This document shows positions 1-8,691 of a stretch of 64,000 nucleotides of DNA, in pieces. How positions within the stretch are numbered: position 1 is the first letter of the stretch; each line of letters starts with the position of its first letter. The notes below the pieces were generated by a model that was given only the letters and a program-made list of their open reading frames with translations, was not told where the DNA came from and did no database searches. Where the stretch lies: the NCBI RefSeq assembly GCF_016862515.1, contig NZ_BONC01000012.1:62001-126000 (forward strand). The letters are read 5' to 3'. Source of the stretch: Asanoa iriomotensis. GTDB lineage: Bacteria; Actinomycetota; Actinomycetes; Mycobacteriales; Micromonosporaceae. The translations under genes were made by a program, and so were the position numbers.

Positions 1-139
1 CGACAGACTAGCTTTCGCTCTCGGGCGTACTCAAGGAAAAGCTCGCTTGTTTTCGAAACTCTATTGACTAGTCGAACACTTGGGCGTGATGCTGAGGCGG
101 GCCGGGCGGCCGGCCCTTTGGCGCAGCAAGGAGCGGCAC
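1..139. other. Left-edge intergenic region, promoter of the FAH gene
   Basis: No gene is visible before the start at 140. The stretch holds a promoter-like TTGACT at 64-69 and the 26-bp operator described separately at 52-77. The window begins inside this region, so the upstream neighbour is unknown. Confidence 0.6.
52..77 (+). promoter_or_regulatory. Promoter/operator copy 1 (TTCGA..TTGAC..TCGAAC)
   Basis: A 26-bp element with TTCGAAA at 52-58, TATTGAC at 62-68 and TCGAAC at 72-77. The outer arms form an inverted repeat and the centre supplies a -35 hexamer. The reverse complement of 12483-12508 is nearly the same: TTCGAAA, TATTGAC and TCGAAC recur at identical spacing. That copy lies before the minus-strand operon. 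The likely binder is the GntR protein encoded at 12747, which is inference. Confidence 0.6.
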
Positions 140-997
140 ATGCGGATTGCCAACGTCGCCGGCCGGTTGACCGTCGTCACGCCCGCCGGCGGCATCGACG
201 TCGAGCGCGCGAGCGGTGGCCGCTTCCCGGCGGACCCCGCCGCCGTCTACGACCGCTGGGCCGAGTTCACCGCGTGGGCGGCCGGCCTCGACGGTGCGGC
301 CGAAGCCACGGCGGTCGACGAGGCCGATCTGGGCGCGCCGTCGCCCCGGCCCGCGCAGGTGTTCGCGATCGGCCTCAACTACGGCGCGCACGCGCTGGAG
401 GCCGGCTACGACATCCCGGAAGTGCCGATCACGTTCACGAAGTTCCCGACCTGCATCACGGGCCCGCACGGCGAACTGCCGATCGTGGGTGACACCGTCG
501 ACTGGGAGGTCGAGCTGGTCGCGGTCGTCGGCCGGCGGGCCGACCACGTCACCACGGACGAGGCCTGGTCCTACATCGCGGGCCTCACGGTCGGGCAGGA
601 CTACTCGGAGCGCCGGGTGCAGACGCTCGGTCAGACGCCGCAGTTCAGCCTCGGCAAGTCGTTCCCCGGCTTCGGACCGACCGGCCCGTGGCTGGTCACC
701 CTCGACGAGTTCGACGATCTCGACGACCTGCTGCTGGAGTGCACGGTCAACGGCGCGCTGATGCAGTCGGGCCGCACCCGCGACATGATCGTGTCGGTGC
801 CGGGCCTGATCTCCCGCCTGTCGGCGGTGTGCCCGTTGCTGCCCGGCGACCTCATCTTCACGGGCACGCCCGAGGGCGTCGGCTCCGGCCGCACGCCGCC
901 GGTCTACCTGCGCCCGGGCGACGAGGTGGTCAGCACCATCGAGCGCATCGGCGCGATCCGCCAGCGGTGCGTGGCCGCGGCTCACGCGTTCGTCTGA
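140..997 (+). CDS. Fumarylacetoacetate hydrolase family protein
   Basis: Predicted 285-aa metal-dependent FAH-fold enzyme. Family members hydrolyse or decarboxylate 2-oxo acids in catabolic pathways. ATG at 140 is chosen because AAGGAG lies 7 nt before it; the longer TTG start at 80 has no such site. Visible family features are the F-A-I-G-L-N-Y entry strand (~75), the metal-ligand pair in D-W-E-V-E (~121-125), Q-D-Y-S-E-R near 160 and the late F-T-G-T-P-E-G-V-G loop. It is convergent with, and overlaps by 16 bp, the end of the S9 peptidase gene. The shared operator at 52-77 and 12483-12508 suggests it acts in the same pathway as the opposite-strand operon. Substrate unknown. Confidence 0.85.
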   Translation: MRIANVAGRLTVVTPAGGIDVERASGGRFPADPAAVYDRWAEFTAWAAGLDGAAEATAVDEADLGAPSPRPAQVFAIGLNYGAHALEAGYDIPEVPITFTKFPTCITGPHGELPIVGDTVDWEVELVAVVGRRADHVTTDEAWSYIAGLTVGQDYSERRVQTLGQTPQFSLGKSFPGFGPTGPWLVTLDEFDDLDDLLLECTVNGALMQSGRTRDMIVSVPGLISRLSAVCPLLPGDLIFTGTPEGVGSGRTPPVYLRPGDEVVSTIERIGAIRQRCVAAAHAFV

Positions 998-2778
998 GTC
1001 GACGGGCGCAGGTGGCGGTCGAGGAAATCGTCGATCGCCGCCGCGCGGCGGGCCCGGCTCGACGGGCGGCCATGCAGGTTCATCAGGTGGCCCTCGCCGG
1101 GGATCCGGACCAGTGCGACGTCGCGGCCGAGCAGCCGCAGCGCGGCGTGCATCTGTTCGCTCTGCGCCACCGGGCAGACGTGGTCGTGCTCGGCGTGGAC
1201 GAGCAGCAGGGGTGTGCGGATCCGGTCGGCGTGCACGAGCGGCGACCGGTCCACGAACCGCGGTGAGCTCCACGGCGGGCCGCCCATCGGGAGGTCGCAG
1301 AACGGTGACGCCCACGCGGCCAGGAAGTCGCTGATGCCGTTCTCGCTGACCGCGCAGGCGAACCGGTCCGTGTGGGCGATCGCCCACTGGGTCATGAAAC
1401 CGCCGTAGCTGACGCCCCAGATCGCCATCCGCCGCGGGTCGATGCCGGGCAGCGCGGCCGCGGCGTCGACCGCCGCCGTGACGTCCTGCCAGTCGGCGCC
1501 GCCCCAGTCGCCGCGGATCGCGGTCGCGAACTCCTCGCCGTAGCCCTGGCTGCCGCGCGGGTTGAGGGTCAGCACCGCGTAGCCGCGCGCCGCCAGCCGC
1601 TGCACCTCGGCCGTGTGCCGCCAACCGACCGCGCCGTGGGGGCCGCCGTGCACGTTGACCAACAACGGCTGCCGGCCGCCGCCGTGTGCGGTCAGCCAGG
1701 CGTCGACCCCTTCGACGGGCACCGGTGTCATCGGCGCGGCGTCGCGTACCGCCGACGGATTGGCCTCCGTCACCGCGCGGGAGCGGCCGGTCGGCTCGTC
1801 GGCCACGTGGACGTCGCCGGGGTTGAGGGCGTCGCTGCGGACGAACGCGATCCGGCCGCCGCCGACCGACGGCGACAGGCAGGTGTGCGCGCCGTCGAAG
1901 ACCCGGCCGCTGCGGCCGGACGCGGGTGCGAACCAGGCGAGGGGCCCGCGCCCGCCGACGGCCACCTCGGTGTAGATGCGGTCGCTGGCCGCGGACCAGA
2001 CCACGGGCGCGTCGCCGGTGCCGCGCGGGTCGTCGCCGCGGACCGGGTTGCCGAGGCCGTGCGTCCAGTCGGTCGTCAGCTCCGCGGCGGGGGACGTCAG
2101 GAACAGCCGCAGGTTCACGTCGCCGGCGTCACCGTGCTTGTGCCCGAGGTAGGCCAGCCGGGCGCCGTCGGGGCACCACGCGAAGCCGCGCACCGGACCG
2201 GCGCCGTCGGTGACGCGCTCGATCTGGTCCGGGCCGGTCGCGACGCACAGGTCGCCCCATCCGCTGAACCGATCGGTGAGGAAGGCGAGCCGCGCGCCTT
2301 GCGGTGACCACTGTGGAGCACGAGCGTCACCGGGCAGCGTCCACTGCGGACGGCCATCCAGATCGACGACCTGGATCCGCCGATGGCGGCGGTAGAACCC
2401 GGGCAACCCGTCTACTCGTATACCATTGGCCGATTCGACAATCGCCGCGCGGGCAACAGCCAACAGGTGACCATCGGCCGACCAGACCGCCTCGGTGACC
2501 TCTCCCCCGCCCTGCCGGGCGATCTGCCGTTCCGCGCCGGTGGCCACGTCCACGACCCAGAGCGTCTCCCCGCGCGAGACCGCGAGCAGCCGGCCGTCGG
2601 GCGACCAGCGCGGCGCCGCGCCCGTGCCGAACCAGACCGTCGGCCCGCCACCGACCGGCACCACACCGACCCGGGAGGCCACCAGGTCCGCGTCGTGGTC
2701 GAGCGAGCGCGAGACGTACGCGACCCGCGTGCCGTCGGGTGACAGCCGCGGGTCGGCGAGCCAGCGTAGGTCAGTCAC
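982..2778 (-). CDS. S9 family peptidase (prolyl oligopeptidase/acylaminoacyl-peptidase type)
   Basis: 598-aa serine hydrolase with an N-terminal beta-propeller (WD40-like PD repeats such as S-P-D-G-T-R near 12 and W-S-P-D-G near 58) and a C-terminal alpha/beta-hydrolase domain. The nucleophile elbow G-V-S-Y-G-G is at ~454-459, the likely Asp in H-A-E-H-D-H at ~531 and the His in G-E-G-H at ~562. It probably cleaves oligopeptides or acyl-peptides in the cytoplasm, since no signal peptide is seen. GTG at 2778 overlaps the stop of the upstream dehydrogenase gene by 8 nt, so translation is probably coupled. It is the last gene of the minus-strand operon, which contains a dipeptide-type importer, so hydrolysis of an imported peptide-like compound is a plausible role. 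Confidence 0.88.
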   Translation of the reverse strand: MTDLRWLADPRLSPDGTRVAYVSRSLDHDADLVASRVGVVPVGGGPTVWFGTGAAPRWSPDGRLLAVSRGETLWVVDVATGAERQIARQGGGEVTEAVWSADGHLLAVARAAIVESANGIRVDGLPGFYRRHRRIQVVDLDGRPQWTLPGDARAPQWSPQGARLAFLTDRFSGWGDLCVATGPDQIERVTDGAGPVRGFAWCPDGARLAYLGHKHGDAGDVNLRLFLTSPAAELTTDWTHGLGNPVRGDDPRGTGDAPVVWSAASDRIYTEVAVGGRGPLAWFAPASGRSGRVFDGAHTCLSPSVGGGRIAFVRSDALNPGDVHVADEPTGRSRAVTEANPSAVRDAAPMTPVPVEGVDAWLTAHGGGRQPLLVNVHGGPHGAVGWRHTAEVQRLAARGYAVLTLNPRGSQGYGEEFATAIRGDWGGADWQDVTAAVDAAAALPGIDPRRMAIWGVSYGGFMTQWAIAHTDRFACAVSENGISDFLAAWASPFCDLPMGGPPWSSPRFVDRSPLVHADRIRTPLLLVHAEHDHVCPVAQSEQMHAALRLLGRDVALVRIPGEGHLMNLHGRPSSRARRAAAIDDFLDRHLRPSTQTNA

Positions 2779-3883
2779 CGAAGTCGAGCACCGCGGTCAG
2801 CGGCGAGTCCTCGGCGAACAGCGCCTCGTAGGCCGTGGGCGCGTCCGCGAACGGCACCCGGACCGCCTTCATCACGTCGAGGTCGACGCGCCCCTCGGCG
2901 AGCAGGCGGACGAAGTGGCCCATGTTCCGGTTCTCGGTCCACCGCACGACGCTGATCGGCAGGTCGACGTTGTTCTCCTCGTAGACCGGGTCGTAGCGGC
3001 CGGGCCCGTACGCGATCGACGGCACGAACGTCGCCTGCGCGCCGAAGAACCGCGCCCGGTCGAGGTCCATCCCGAAGTCGCCGAGCGCGACCACCCGCCC
3101 GCCGGGCCGCAACAGGTCGAACGCGAAGTTCACCAGGGTGCTGCCCGGGTCGGCGGCGGCCACGATCACGGCGTCGACGCCGAACCCGCCGGTCAGGTCG
3201 CGTACCCGGGCAAGCTCCTCGGCACCGGTGTCGGTGAGCGTCGCGACCGCGCCCAACTGGGTCGCGAGCGCGAGCCGCGCGGTGTTGGTGTCGAGCGCGA
3301 CCACGTAGACGCCTGCCGAGGCCGCGAGCTGGGCGATCAGCAGGCCGAGCATGCCGCTGCCGAAGAGGGCCACGGTCTCGCCGAAGCGGCACTCGGTGCG
3401 CCGCAGCGCCTCGATCGAGACCGCGCCCAGCGTGACGTGCGCCGCCGCGGCGAGGTCGACGCCGGCCGGCACCGGCACGGTCAGGTTGCGGGGCACGGCC
3501 ACGAGCTCGCAGTGGTACGCGCACTGGCTGCCGCTGCAGGCGACCAGGTCACCGGGCCGCAGGTCGAGCACGTCCGCGCCGACCGCCACGACGGTGCCGG
3601 CGAGGCTGTAGCCGAGGGACGCCGCGTCGGTGGGCGGCATCTCCGGCATCCGGGTCTGGCCGCGCACCGCCCCGGACCGGACCGTGCGCCAGGTGTAGGC
3701 GGCGTTCGGGTACTCGTGCGCGTCCGCGACGCTGGTCCGGGTGGCGCGCACGATCGAGCGTTCGGTGCCCGGGCTGATCACCGAGTAGCGCGGGCGGACC
3801 AGCACGTCGCCGGGCCCGACCACGGGGTCCGGCACCTCGCGCAGGATGATCCCGCCGCCCTGGGCGAGAACCCGGCGGGGCAT
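2771..3883 (-). CDS. Zinc-type alcohol dehydrogenase-like (MDR) oxidoreductase
   Basis: 370-aa medium-chain dehydrogenase/reductase. The GroES-like half has S-P-G-T-E near 38-42 in place of the usual C-G-T-D zinc motif, as in the BchC/threonine-dehydrogenase-like subgroup, so the catalytic zinc may be altered. The Rossmann half has G-S-G-M-L-G-L at ~174-180 followed by V-V-A-L-D-T. ATG at 3883 shares one base (TGATG) with the stop of the hydroxyacid dehydrogenase upstream, fixing the start and indicating coupling. It probably oxidises an alcohol or hydroxy acid intermediate in the operon's pathway with NAD(P). Substrate cannot be read from the sequence. Confidence 0.82.
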   Translation of the reverse strand: MPRRVLAQGGGIILREVPDPVVGPGDVLVRPRYSVISPGTERSIVRATRTSVADAHEYPNAAYTWRTVRSGAVRGQTRMPEMPPTDAASLGYSLAGTVVAVGADVLDLRPGDLVACSGSQCAYHCELVAVPRNLTVPVPAGVDLAAAAHVTLGAVSIEALRRTECRFGETVALFGSGMLGLLIAQLAASAGVYVVALDTNTARLALATQLGAVATLTDTGAEELARVRDLTGGFGVDAVIVAAADPGSTLVNFAFDLLRPGGRVVALGDFGMDLDRARFFGAQATFVPSIAYGPGRYDPVYEENNVDLPISVVRWTENRNMGHFVRLLAEGRVDLDVMKAVRVPFADAPTAYEALFAEDSPLTAVLDFGD

Positions 3884-4857
3884 CAGCGGCCCGCCCGGGC
3901 GTGCGGCCGGACCTGCGGGTTGACGATCGCGTCGGTCCAGCCGGTGCGCAGCCATTCGACGGTGGCGCCGTACACCGCGCGGCGCAGGTCGCGTCCGGAC
4001 TGCGGCGAGTTCGCCCCCTCGTGCGGGGTCAGGATCACGTTGTCGCGGCCGCGCAGCGGGTTGTCGGCCGGCAGCGGCTCCTGCTCGAAGACGTCCAGGG
4101 CCGCCGCACCGAGCCGGCCGGCGTCGAGCGCCTCCACCAGGGCGGCCTGGCTGACCACCCCGCCGCGGCTGGTGTTGACCAGGGTGGCGTCCGGCCGCAT
4201 CAGGGCGAAGGCGTCGGCGTCGAACAGGTGGTGGGTCTCGGCGGTGAGCGGCACGTGGACGCTGACGAAGTCGGCGGAGGCCAGCAGTTCCTCGAAACCC
4301 ACCTGACGCACCGACGGCGACGTGACGACCGGGTCGTAGCCGAGCACGGTGGCGCCGAACGCGGCCGCGACCTTGGCGACGTGGCTGCCGATGCGGCCGA
4401 GGCCGACCACGCCGACGGTGCTGCCGGCCAGCCGCTTCTGCTTCGCCGGCCCGTGCCGCCACAGGCCCTGCTGGCCCTGGCGGTCGCGGAAGACGACCTG
4501 CCGGGAGACGGCCAGGAGCATGGCGAGGGCGTGCTCGGCGACGTCCTCGGTGCAGTAGGCGGGCGCGTTGGCCACGGCGATGCCGAGCTCGGTGGCGGCG
4601 GCGACGTCGATCTGCTCGTAGCCGACGCCCCAGCGGATGGCGAGGCCGAGCTTGGGCAGTCGCTCCAGCACGTCGCGGGTGAGGTGCGGCGTCCACTCGA
4701 CCCAGATCACGTCGGCGTCGCCGGCCGCTTCGACGAGGGCGTCGCCGTCGGCGGCCCGCACGACGGTCAGCGACGCGCCGGCCTCGGCCAGCGCGGCCTC
4801 CTCCTCGTCGTACGGTGCGAGGTCGCCGACGTACTCGAGCTGCACGACCGTGCTCAT
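3883..4857 (-). CDS. D-isomer-specific 2-hydroxyacid dehydrogenase
   Basis: 324-aa NAD-dependent dehydrogenase of the D-2-hydroxyacid family. The nucleotide-binding motif G-L-G-R-I-G lies at ~151-156, the substrate-binding Arg in N-T-S-R-G-G at ~226, and the catalytic His in L-T-P-H-E at ~276. Near 80 the W-G-V-G-Y-E-Q-I-D segment matches the family substrate loop. ATG at 4857 overlaps the previous stop as ATGA and has a GGGAG site 6 nt upstream. It would interconvert a 2-oxo acid and a D-2-hydroxy acid, which fits an aminotransferase encoded immediately before it. Confidence 0.87.
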   Translation of the reverse strand: MSTVVQLEYVGDLAPYDEEEAALAEAGASLTVVRAADGDALVEAAGDADVIWVEWTPHLTRDVLERLPKLGLAIRWGVGYEQIDVAAATELGIAVANAPAYCTEDVAEHALAMLLAVSRQVVFRDRQGQQGLWRHGPAKQKRLAGSTVGVVGLGRIGSHVAKVAAAFGATVLGYDPVVTSPSVRQVGFEELLASADFVSVHVPLTAETHHLFDADAFALMRPDATLVNTSRGGVVSQAALVEALDAGRLGAAALDVFEQEPLPADNPLRGRDNVILTPHEGANSPQSGRDLRRAVYGATVEWLRTGWTDAIVNPQVRPHARAGR

Positions 4858-5945
4858 CGGGTGCTCCCTCTTTCCAGGTGCGGCGCCAGCACGTCGGCGA
4901 CGAGCCGGGCCTGGGACAGGTCGTTGTAGAGGTGGAAGGACAGCCGGATCAGGGCGGCGGCGCCGGTGGGCGGCACCGAGGTCACGATGTTCGCCGCGCG
5001 CAGGGCCGCCGCGGCGCCGCCGGTGACCGGCACGGCCAGCACCGACGAGCCGGTGGGCGGCAGGCCGAGCAGCTTGGCGGCCTCGTCGGCGAGGCCGACG
5101 CACCAGTCACGCCGCTCGGTGGCCGGGACGCCGGCGAGGAACTCCAGGGCGGGCACGGCTCCGACCCACGCGTGCCAGGCGAGCGAGACGTCGTAGCGGG
5201 CGGCCGTCGGCGCGAGGTCGGCGAGCGAGGGCCCGTAGTAGTGGGCGTACGCGTCGCCGGCGGACCGCCAGGACGCGACCGCGGCCGGCACCTGGTCCCA
5301 GCGCTCCCGCGCGACCCGCATCAGCGCGACGCCGCGCGGGCAGAGCAGGTGCTTGTAGGCGGCGACGAGCACGTAGTCGAGGCCGAGCGCGACCGCGTCG
5401 ACGGGCAGCACGCCGGCGGCGTGGGTGGCGTCGACGAGCACTGCCGCTTCCACGGCCCGGGCGGCGGCGGCGACCGCCGCGAGATCCTGCACGCGGCCGT
5501 CGTTCGAGCGCACGTGGCTGGTCGCCACCAGCGTGGTGTCGGGGCCGACCTCGTCGGCGAGGGCGTCGAACGGCACCTGCCGCACCCGGATCCCGCGGGC
5601 CTGTGCGACGACGAGGGCGGGCAACAGCACCGAGGCGAACTCGCCCTGTGGCACCACGATCTCGCCGCCGGCAGCCAGCGAGCCGAGCACGACGCCCGCG
5701 CCGACGGACACGGCGGGCAGCAGGGCGATCTCGTCGACCGGTGCGCCCAGCAGCGGCGCGGCGGCGGCGCGGGCGCGTTCGGCAGGTGCGTCCCAGTCGC
5801 GTACCCAGTCGGCCGATCCTTCCTGCCACGCCCCGAGCGCATCCGAAAGGGCGGTCACGGTGCCTGCGGTGGGCAGGCCGTACCCGGCGGTGTTGAGGTA
5901 GGTGCGGTCGAGGGGCGCGAACTCGGCCCGCGCGGCGGGATGCAC
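4854..5945 (-). CDS. Class V aminotransferase family PLP enzyme
   Basis: 363-aa fold-type I PLP enzyme resembling isopenicillin-N-epimerase/cysteine-desulfurase-like proteins. The Schiff-base lysine is in A-A-Y-K-H-L-L at ~197; the PLP pyridine Asp is in V-D-A-T-H-A-A-G about 30 residues before. T-S-H-V-R-S-N-D-G is the usual strand before it. GTG at 5945 is chosen because it lies 3 nt after the ABC ATPase stop and starts the family N-terminus (L-N-T-A-G-Y-G). The stop overlaps the dehydrogenase start as ATGA. It may transaminate, racemise or cleave an amino compound brought in by the adjacent importer. Confidence 0.85.
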   Translation of the reverse strand: MHPAARAEFAPLDRTYLNTAGYGLPTAGTVTALSDALGAWQEGSADWVRDWDAPAERARAAAAPLLGAPVDEIALLPAVSVGAGVVLGSLAAGGEIVVPQGEFASVLLPALVVAQARGIRVRQVPFDALADEVGPDTTLVATSHVRSNDGRVQDLAAVAAAARAVEAAVLVDATHAAGVLPVDAVALGLDYVLVAAYKHLLCPRGVALMRVARERWDQVPAAVASWRSAGDAYAHYYGPSLADLAPTAARYDVSLAWHAWVGAVPALEFLAGVPATERRDWCVGLADEAAKLLGLPPTGSSVLAVPVTGGAAAALRAANIVTSVPPTGAAALIRLSFHLYNDLSQARLVADVLAPHLERGSTR

Positions 5946-5947
5946 GG

Positions 5948-7804
5948 TCAGGACCCTCCACTCAGGAACTCCGCGGCCCGGTCCGGGTCGGGCACGGCGG
6001 CGATGAGCTCCTTCGTGTACGGGTGGGTCGGCTCCCGCAGCAGCCGGGTGGTCGGCCCGGCCTCGCGGATCGCGCCGTTCTGCAGGATGATCGCTTCGTC
6101 GGCGACCGCCCGCAGCACGCCCAGGTCGTGGGTCACGAACACCACGGTCAGCTCCCGTTCGGCCTGCAGGCCCACCAGCAGCTCCAGGATGGACGCCTGG
6201 ACCGACACGTCGAGCGCCGACGTGACCTCGTCGCAGAGCAGCACCTCGGGCTCGGCGAGCAGGGCCCGGCCGATCGCGACGCGCTGGCGCTGCCCTCCCG
6301 ACAGGTTGCGCGGGTAGCGGTCGAGCAGGTCGGGTGCGAGCCGCACCTGGCGCATCATCGCCGCCACCGCGTCGCGCCGGTCGCGTTTGGCGATGTCGGG
6401 CCGGAACAGCTTGAGCGGCCGTTCCAGGGACTGGTAGACGGTGTGCCGCGGGTTGAGGGTGGCGTCCGGGTTCTGGAACACGATCTGGATGGCCCGGCGC
6501 AGCGCGACAGGCCGTTCGCCGGCCGTGCTGGCCAGGGCGGCACCGCGGTAGCTGATCGTGCCGGACGACGGGCGCACCAGGCCGGCGATCGCGCGCAGCA
6601 GCGTGGACTTGCCGCTGCCGCTCTCCCCCGCGATGCCCAGCGCGCGGCCGGCCGGCACGCGCACGGAGACGTCGTCGACGGCCACGAACGGCTCGCCGGA
6701 GCCGGGCCGGGCGAACACGACGCCGACGTTGTCGACGGTGAGGATCGCGTCGAGGTCCTTGGCCGCCGTCGCGCGGTCGACCACGACGGCCGTGGTGTGC
6801 TCGGCTGACGGATCGAAGGTCGGCAGCTCGTCGAGGCGGATGCACCGGGCGGCGCGGTCGTCGGCCAGGGCGACCAGCGGGATGTCGGTCTCGCAGGCGT
6901 CCGTGCGGAAGGTGCACCGTTGCGCGAACCCGCAGGTGTGCACCGGCACCGACGGGCGTGGGATGCCGGGGATGCCGTGCAGCGGCCGGTCGGAGGCGAT
7001 CGTGGGCACGGCACCGATCAGGGCCGCCGTGTACGGGTGCCGCGGCGCGGCGTACACCTGGGCGGCTATGCCCTGTTCGACGATCTGCCCGGCGTACATG
7101 ATGGCCAGCTCGTCGCAGACGGTGGCCAGCAGCGCCAGGTTGTGGCTGACGTAGAGCGCGGCGATGCCGGCGTCGCGGGCCAGGGTCACGATCAGCCGGT
7201 TGACGTGTGCCTGGGTGACCACGTCGAGCCCGGTCGTCGGCTCGTCGAGGATGAGCACCTCGGGCTCGACCGAGAGCGCCAGCGCGAGCGCGATGCGCTG
7301 CTGCTGGCCGCCGCTGAACTGGTGCGGATATTTGTGCAGCGCGGTCTCCGGCTCGGGGATCTCGACCCGGGCCAGCCATTCGGCGCTGCGCGCGACCGCG
7401 GCGGCGGTGTCGAGGCCGCGATGGCGGCGCAACCCTTCGACGAAGTGGCGGCGGATCGTCAGCGCCGGGTTGAGCGAGGTCGCCGTGTCCTGCGGCAGGT
7501 AGGCGAGCCGGGCTCCCCAGACCTTGCGCAGCTCCTTGATGGACGCCCCGTCGAGGTCGCGTCCGTCGAACGCCACGCGGCCGGCGAGCGTCTCCTGGCC
7601 GGATACGCGGTAGCCCAGCAGCGACAGGGCGAGGGTGCTCTTGCCGGAGCCGGACTCGCCGGCCAGCCCGAGGATCTGTCCGGAGTGGAGTGTGACGGTC
7701 ACGTCGGCCAGCACCTGGGTCAGGCCGCCCCGGGCGCGGTAGCCGACGGAGAGGCCCTCGGCGGCCAGGTCGCCGTCGGTGCGCGCGGTCTGTGTCGTCG
7801 TCAT
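5948..7804 (-). CDS. Dipeptide-type ABC transporter, fused tandem ATPase subunits
   Basis: 618-aa fusion of two ABC ATPases, equivalent to DppD and DppF in one chain. Half one: Walker A G-E-S-G-S-G-K-S-T at ~51, signature S-G-G-Q-Q-Q-R at ~161, then the oligopeptide-transporter C-terminal segment with clustered cysteines (~295-310). Half two: Walker A at ~389, signature S-G-G-Q-R-Q-R at ~500. ATG at 7804 overlaps the permease stop as ATGA. It powers uptake of a peptide-like or other solute with the two permeases and the binding protein upstream. The fused arrangement is common in actinobacterial peptide transporters. Confidence 0.92.
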   Translation of the reverse strand: MTTTQTARTDGDLAAEGLSVGYRARGGLTQVLADVTVTLHSGQILGLAGESGSGKSTLALSLLGYRVSGQETLAGRVAFDGRDLDGASIKELRKVWGARLAYLPQDTATSLNPALTIRRHFVEGLRRHRGLDTAAAVARSAEWLARVEIPEPETALHKYPHQFSGGQQQRIALALALSVEPEVLILDEPTTGLDVVTQAHVNRLIVTLARDAGIAALYVSHNLALLATVCDELAIMYAGQIVEQGIAAQVYAAPRHPYTAALIGAVPTIASDRPLHGIPGIPRPSVPVHTCGFAQRCTFRTDACETDIPLVALADDRAARCIRLDELPTFDPSAEHTTAVVVDRATAAKDLDAILTVDNVGVVFARPGSGEPFVAVDDVSVRVPAGRALGIAGESGSGKSTLLRAIAGLVRPSSGTISYRGAALASTAGERPVALRRAIQIVFQNPDATLNPRHTVYQSLERPLKLFRPDIAKRDRRDAVAAMMRQVRLAPDLLDRYPRNLSGGQRQRVAIGRALLAEPEVLLCDEVTSALDVSVQASILELLVGLQAERELTVVFVTHDLGVLRAVADEAIILQNGAIREAGPTTRLLREPTHPYTKELIAAVPDPDRAAEFLSGGS

Positions 7805-8691
7805 ACCATCAGCCGTTCGTGGATGCGGTCGCCGAAGAACTGGGTCAGCGCGTCGGCGATGAGATTGACGGCGATGGCCAGCACGCCGATCAGCAGCGCG
7901 GGCACGAGCACGCCGACCGGGGAGACCAGCAGCAGCGCCCGGTTCTGGGCGACCATCACGCCCCAGTTGGCGCTGGGCGGTTGGACGCCGAGGCCGAGGA
8001 AGCTCAACGAGGCGATGAACATGATGGCGTACGTGAACCGCAGGGCGATCTCGACGAGCAGGGTCGGCCCGATGTTCGGTGTGATCTCGCGGAACAGGAT
8101 CCACCCGAGGGACTCCCCTCGGGCGCGGGCGGCGAGCACGAACTCGCGGGGTGCGATCGCCTGCGTCGCGGACCTGATGACCCGGGTGATGTAGGGCGCG
8201 TAGACGACCGCGACCGCGGTGACCACCACCGCTCCCCCGCCGCCGAAGGCCGCGACGACGACCAGCACGGCGAGGTACGACGGTATCGCCAGGGCGATGT
8301 TGATGACCCAGGTGACGACCGCGTCGACCTTGCCGCCGAGGTAGCCGGCGACGAGGCCGACGAGGGTGGCGACCACCATGGCGGCGGAGACGGCGAGCAG
8401 CGGCAGCAGGATCACGGACGCGCCGCCGTGCAGGACACGGCTGAGGATGTCGCGGCCGTAGGAGTCGGTGCCGAGCCAGTGCTGCGCCGATGGGCCGAGG
8501 ATCGGCTGGTCGCTGATCTCGTTGGGCGAGTCGGGCGCGATGAACGGCCCGACCACCACGAGAGCCAGGAGCAGCAGGAGCAGGCCGACACCGAAGCCGC
8601 CCTGCGGTATGGCCAGGAAGCTGCGCAGGCTGCGCTGCCGCGGCAGCGGCACGTCCGCCGCCGTCACGTTCTTCAGGACGTCCGCGCTCAT
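7801..8691 (-). CDS. Dipeptide-type ABC transporter permease (DppC-like)
   Basis: 296-aa inner-membrane permease. A cytoplasmic N-terminus with a first membrane helix (~28-48) is followed by G-T-D-S-Y-G-R-D-I-L-S-R near 80, a DppC hallmark, then five more helices. The EAA loop (E-F-V-L-A-A-R-A-R-G-E-S near 190) contacts the ATPase. ATG at 8691 overlaps the DppB stop as ATGA. Operon order SBP-DppB-DppC-ATPase is standard for the peptide/nickel/opine uptake family. Confidence 0.92.
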   Translation of the reverse strand: MSADVLKNVTAADVPLPRQRSLRSFLAIPQGGFGVGLLLLLLALVVVGPFIAPDSPNEISDQPILGPSAQHWLGTDSYGRDILSRVLHGGASVILLPLLAVSAAMVVATLVGLVAGYLGGKVDAVVTWVINIALAIPSYLAVLVVVAAFGGGGAVVVTAVAVVYAPYITRVIRSATQAIAPREFVLAARARGESLGWILFREITPNIGPTLLVEIALRFTYAIMFIASLSFLGLGVQPPSANWGVMVAQNRALLLVSPVGVLVPALLIGVLAIAVNLIADALTQFFGDRIHERLMV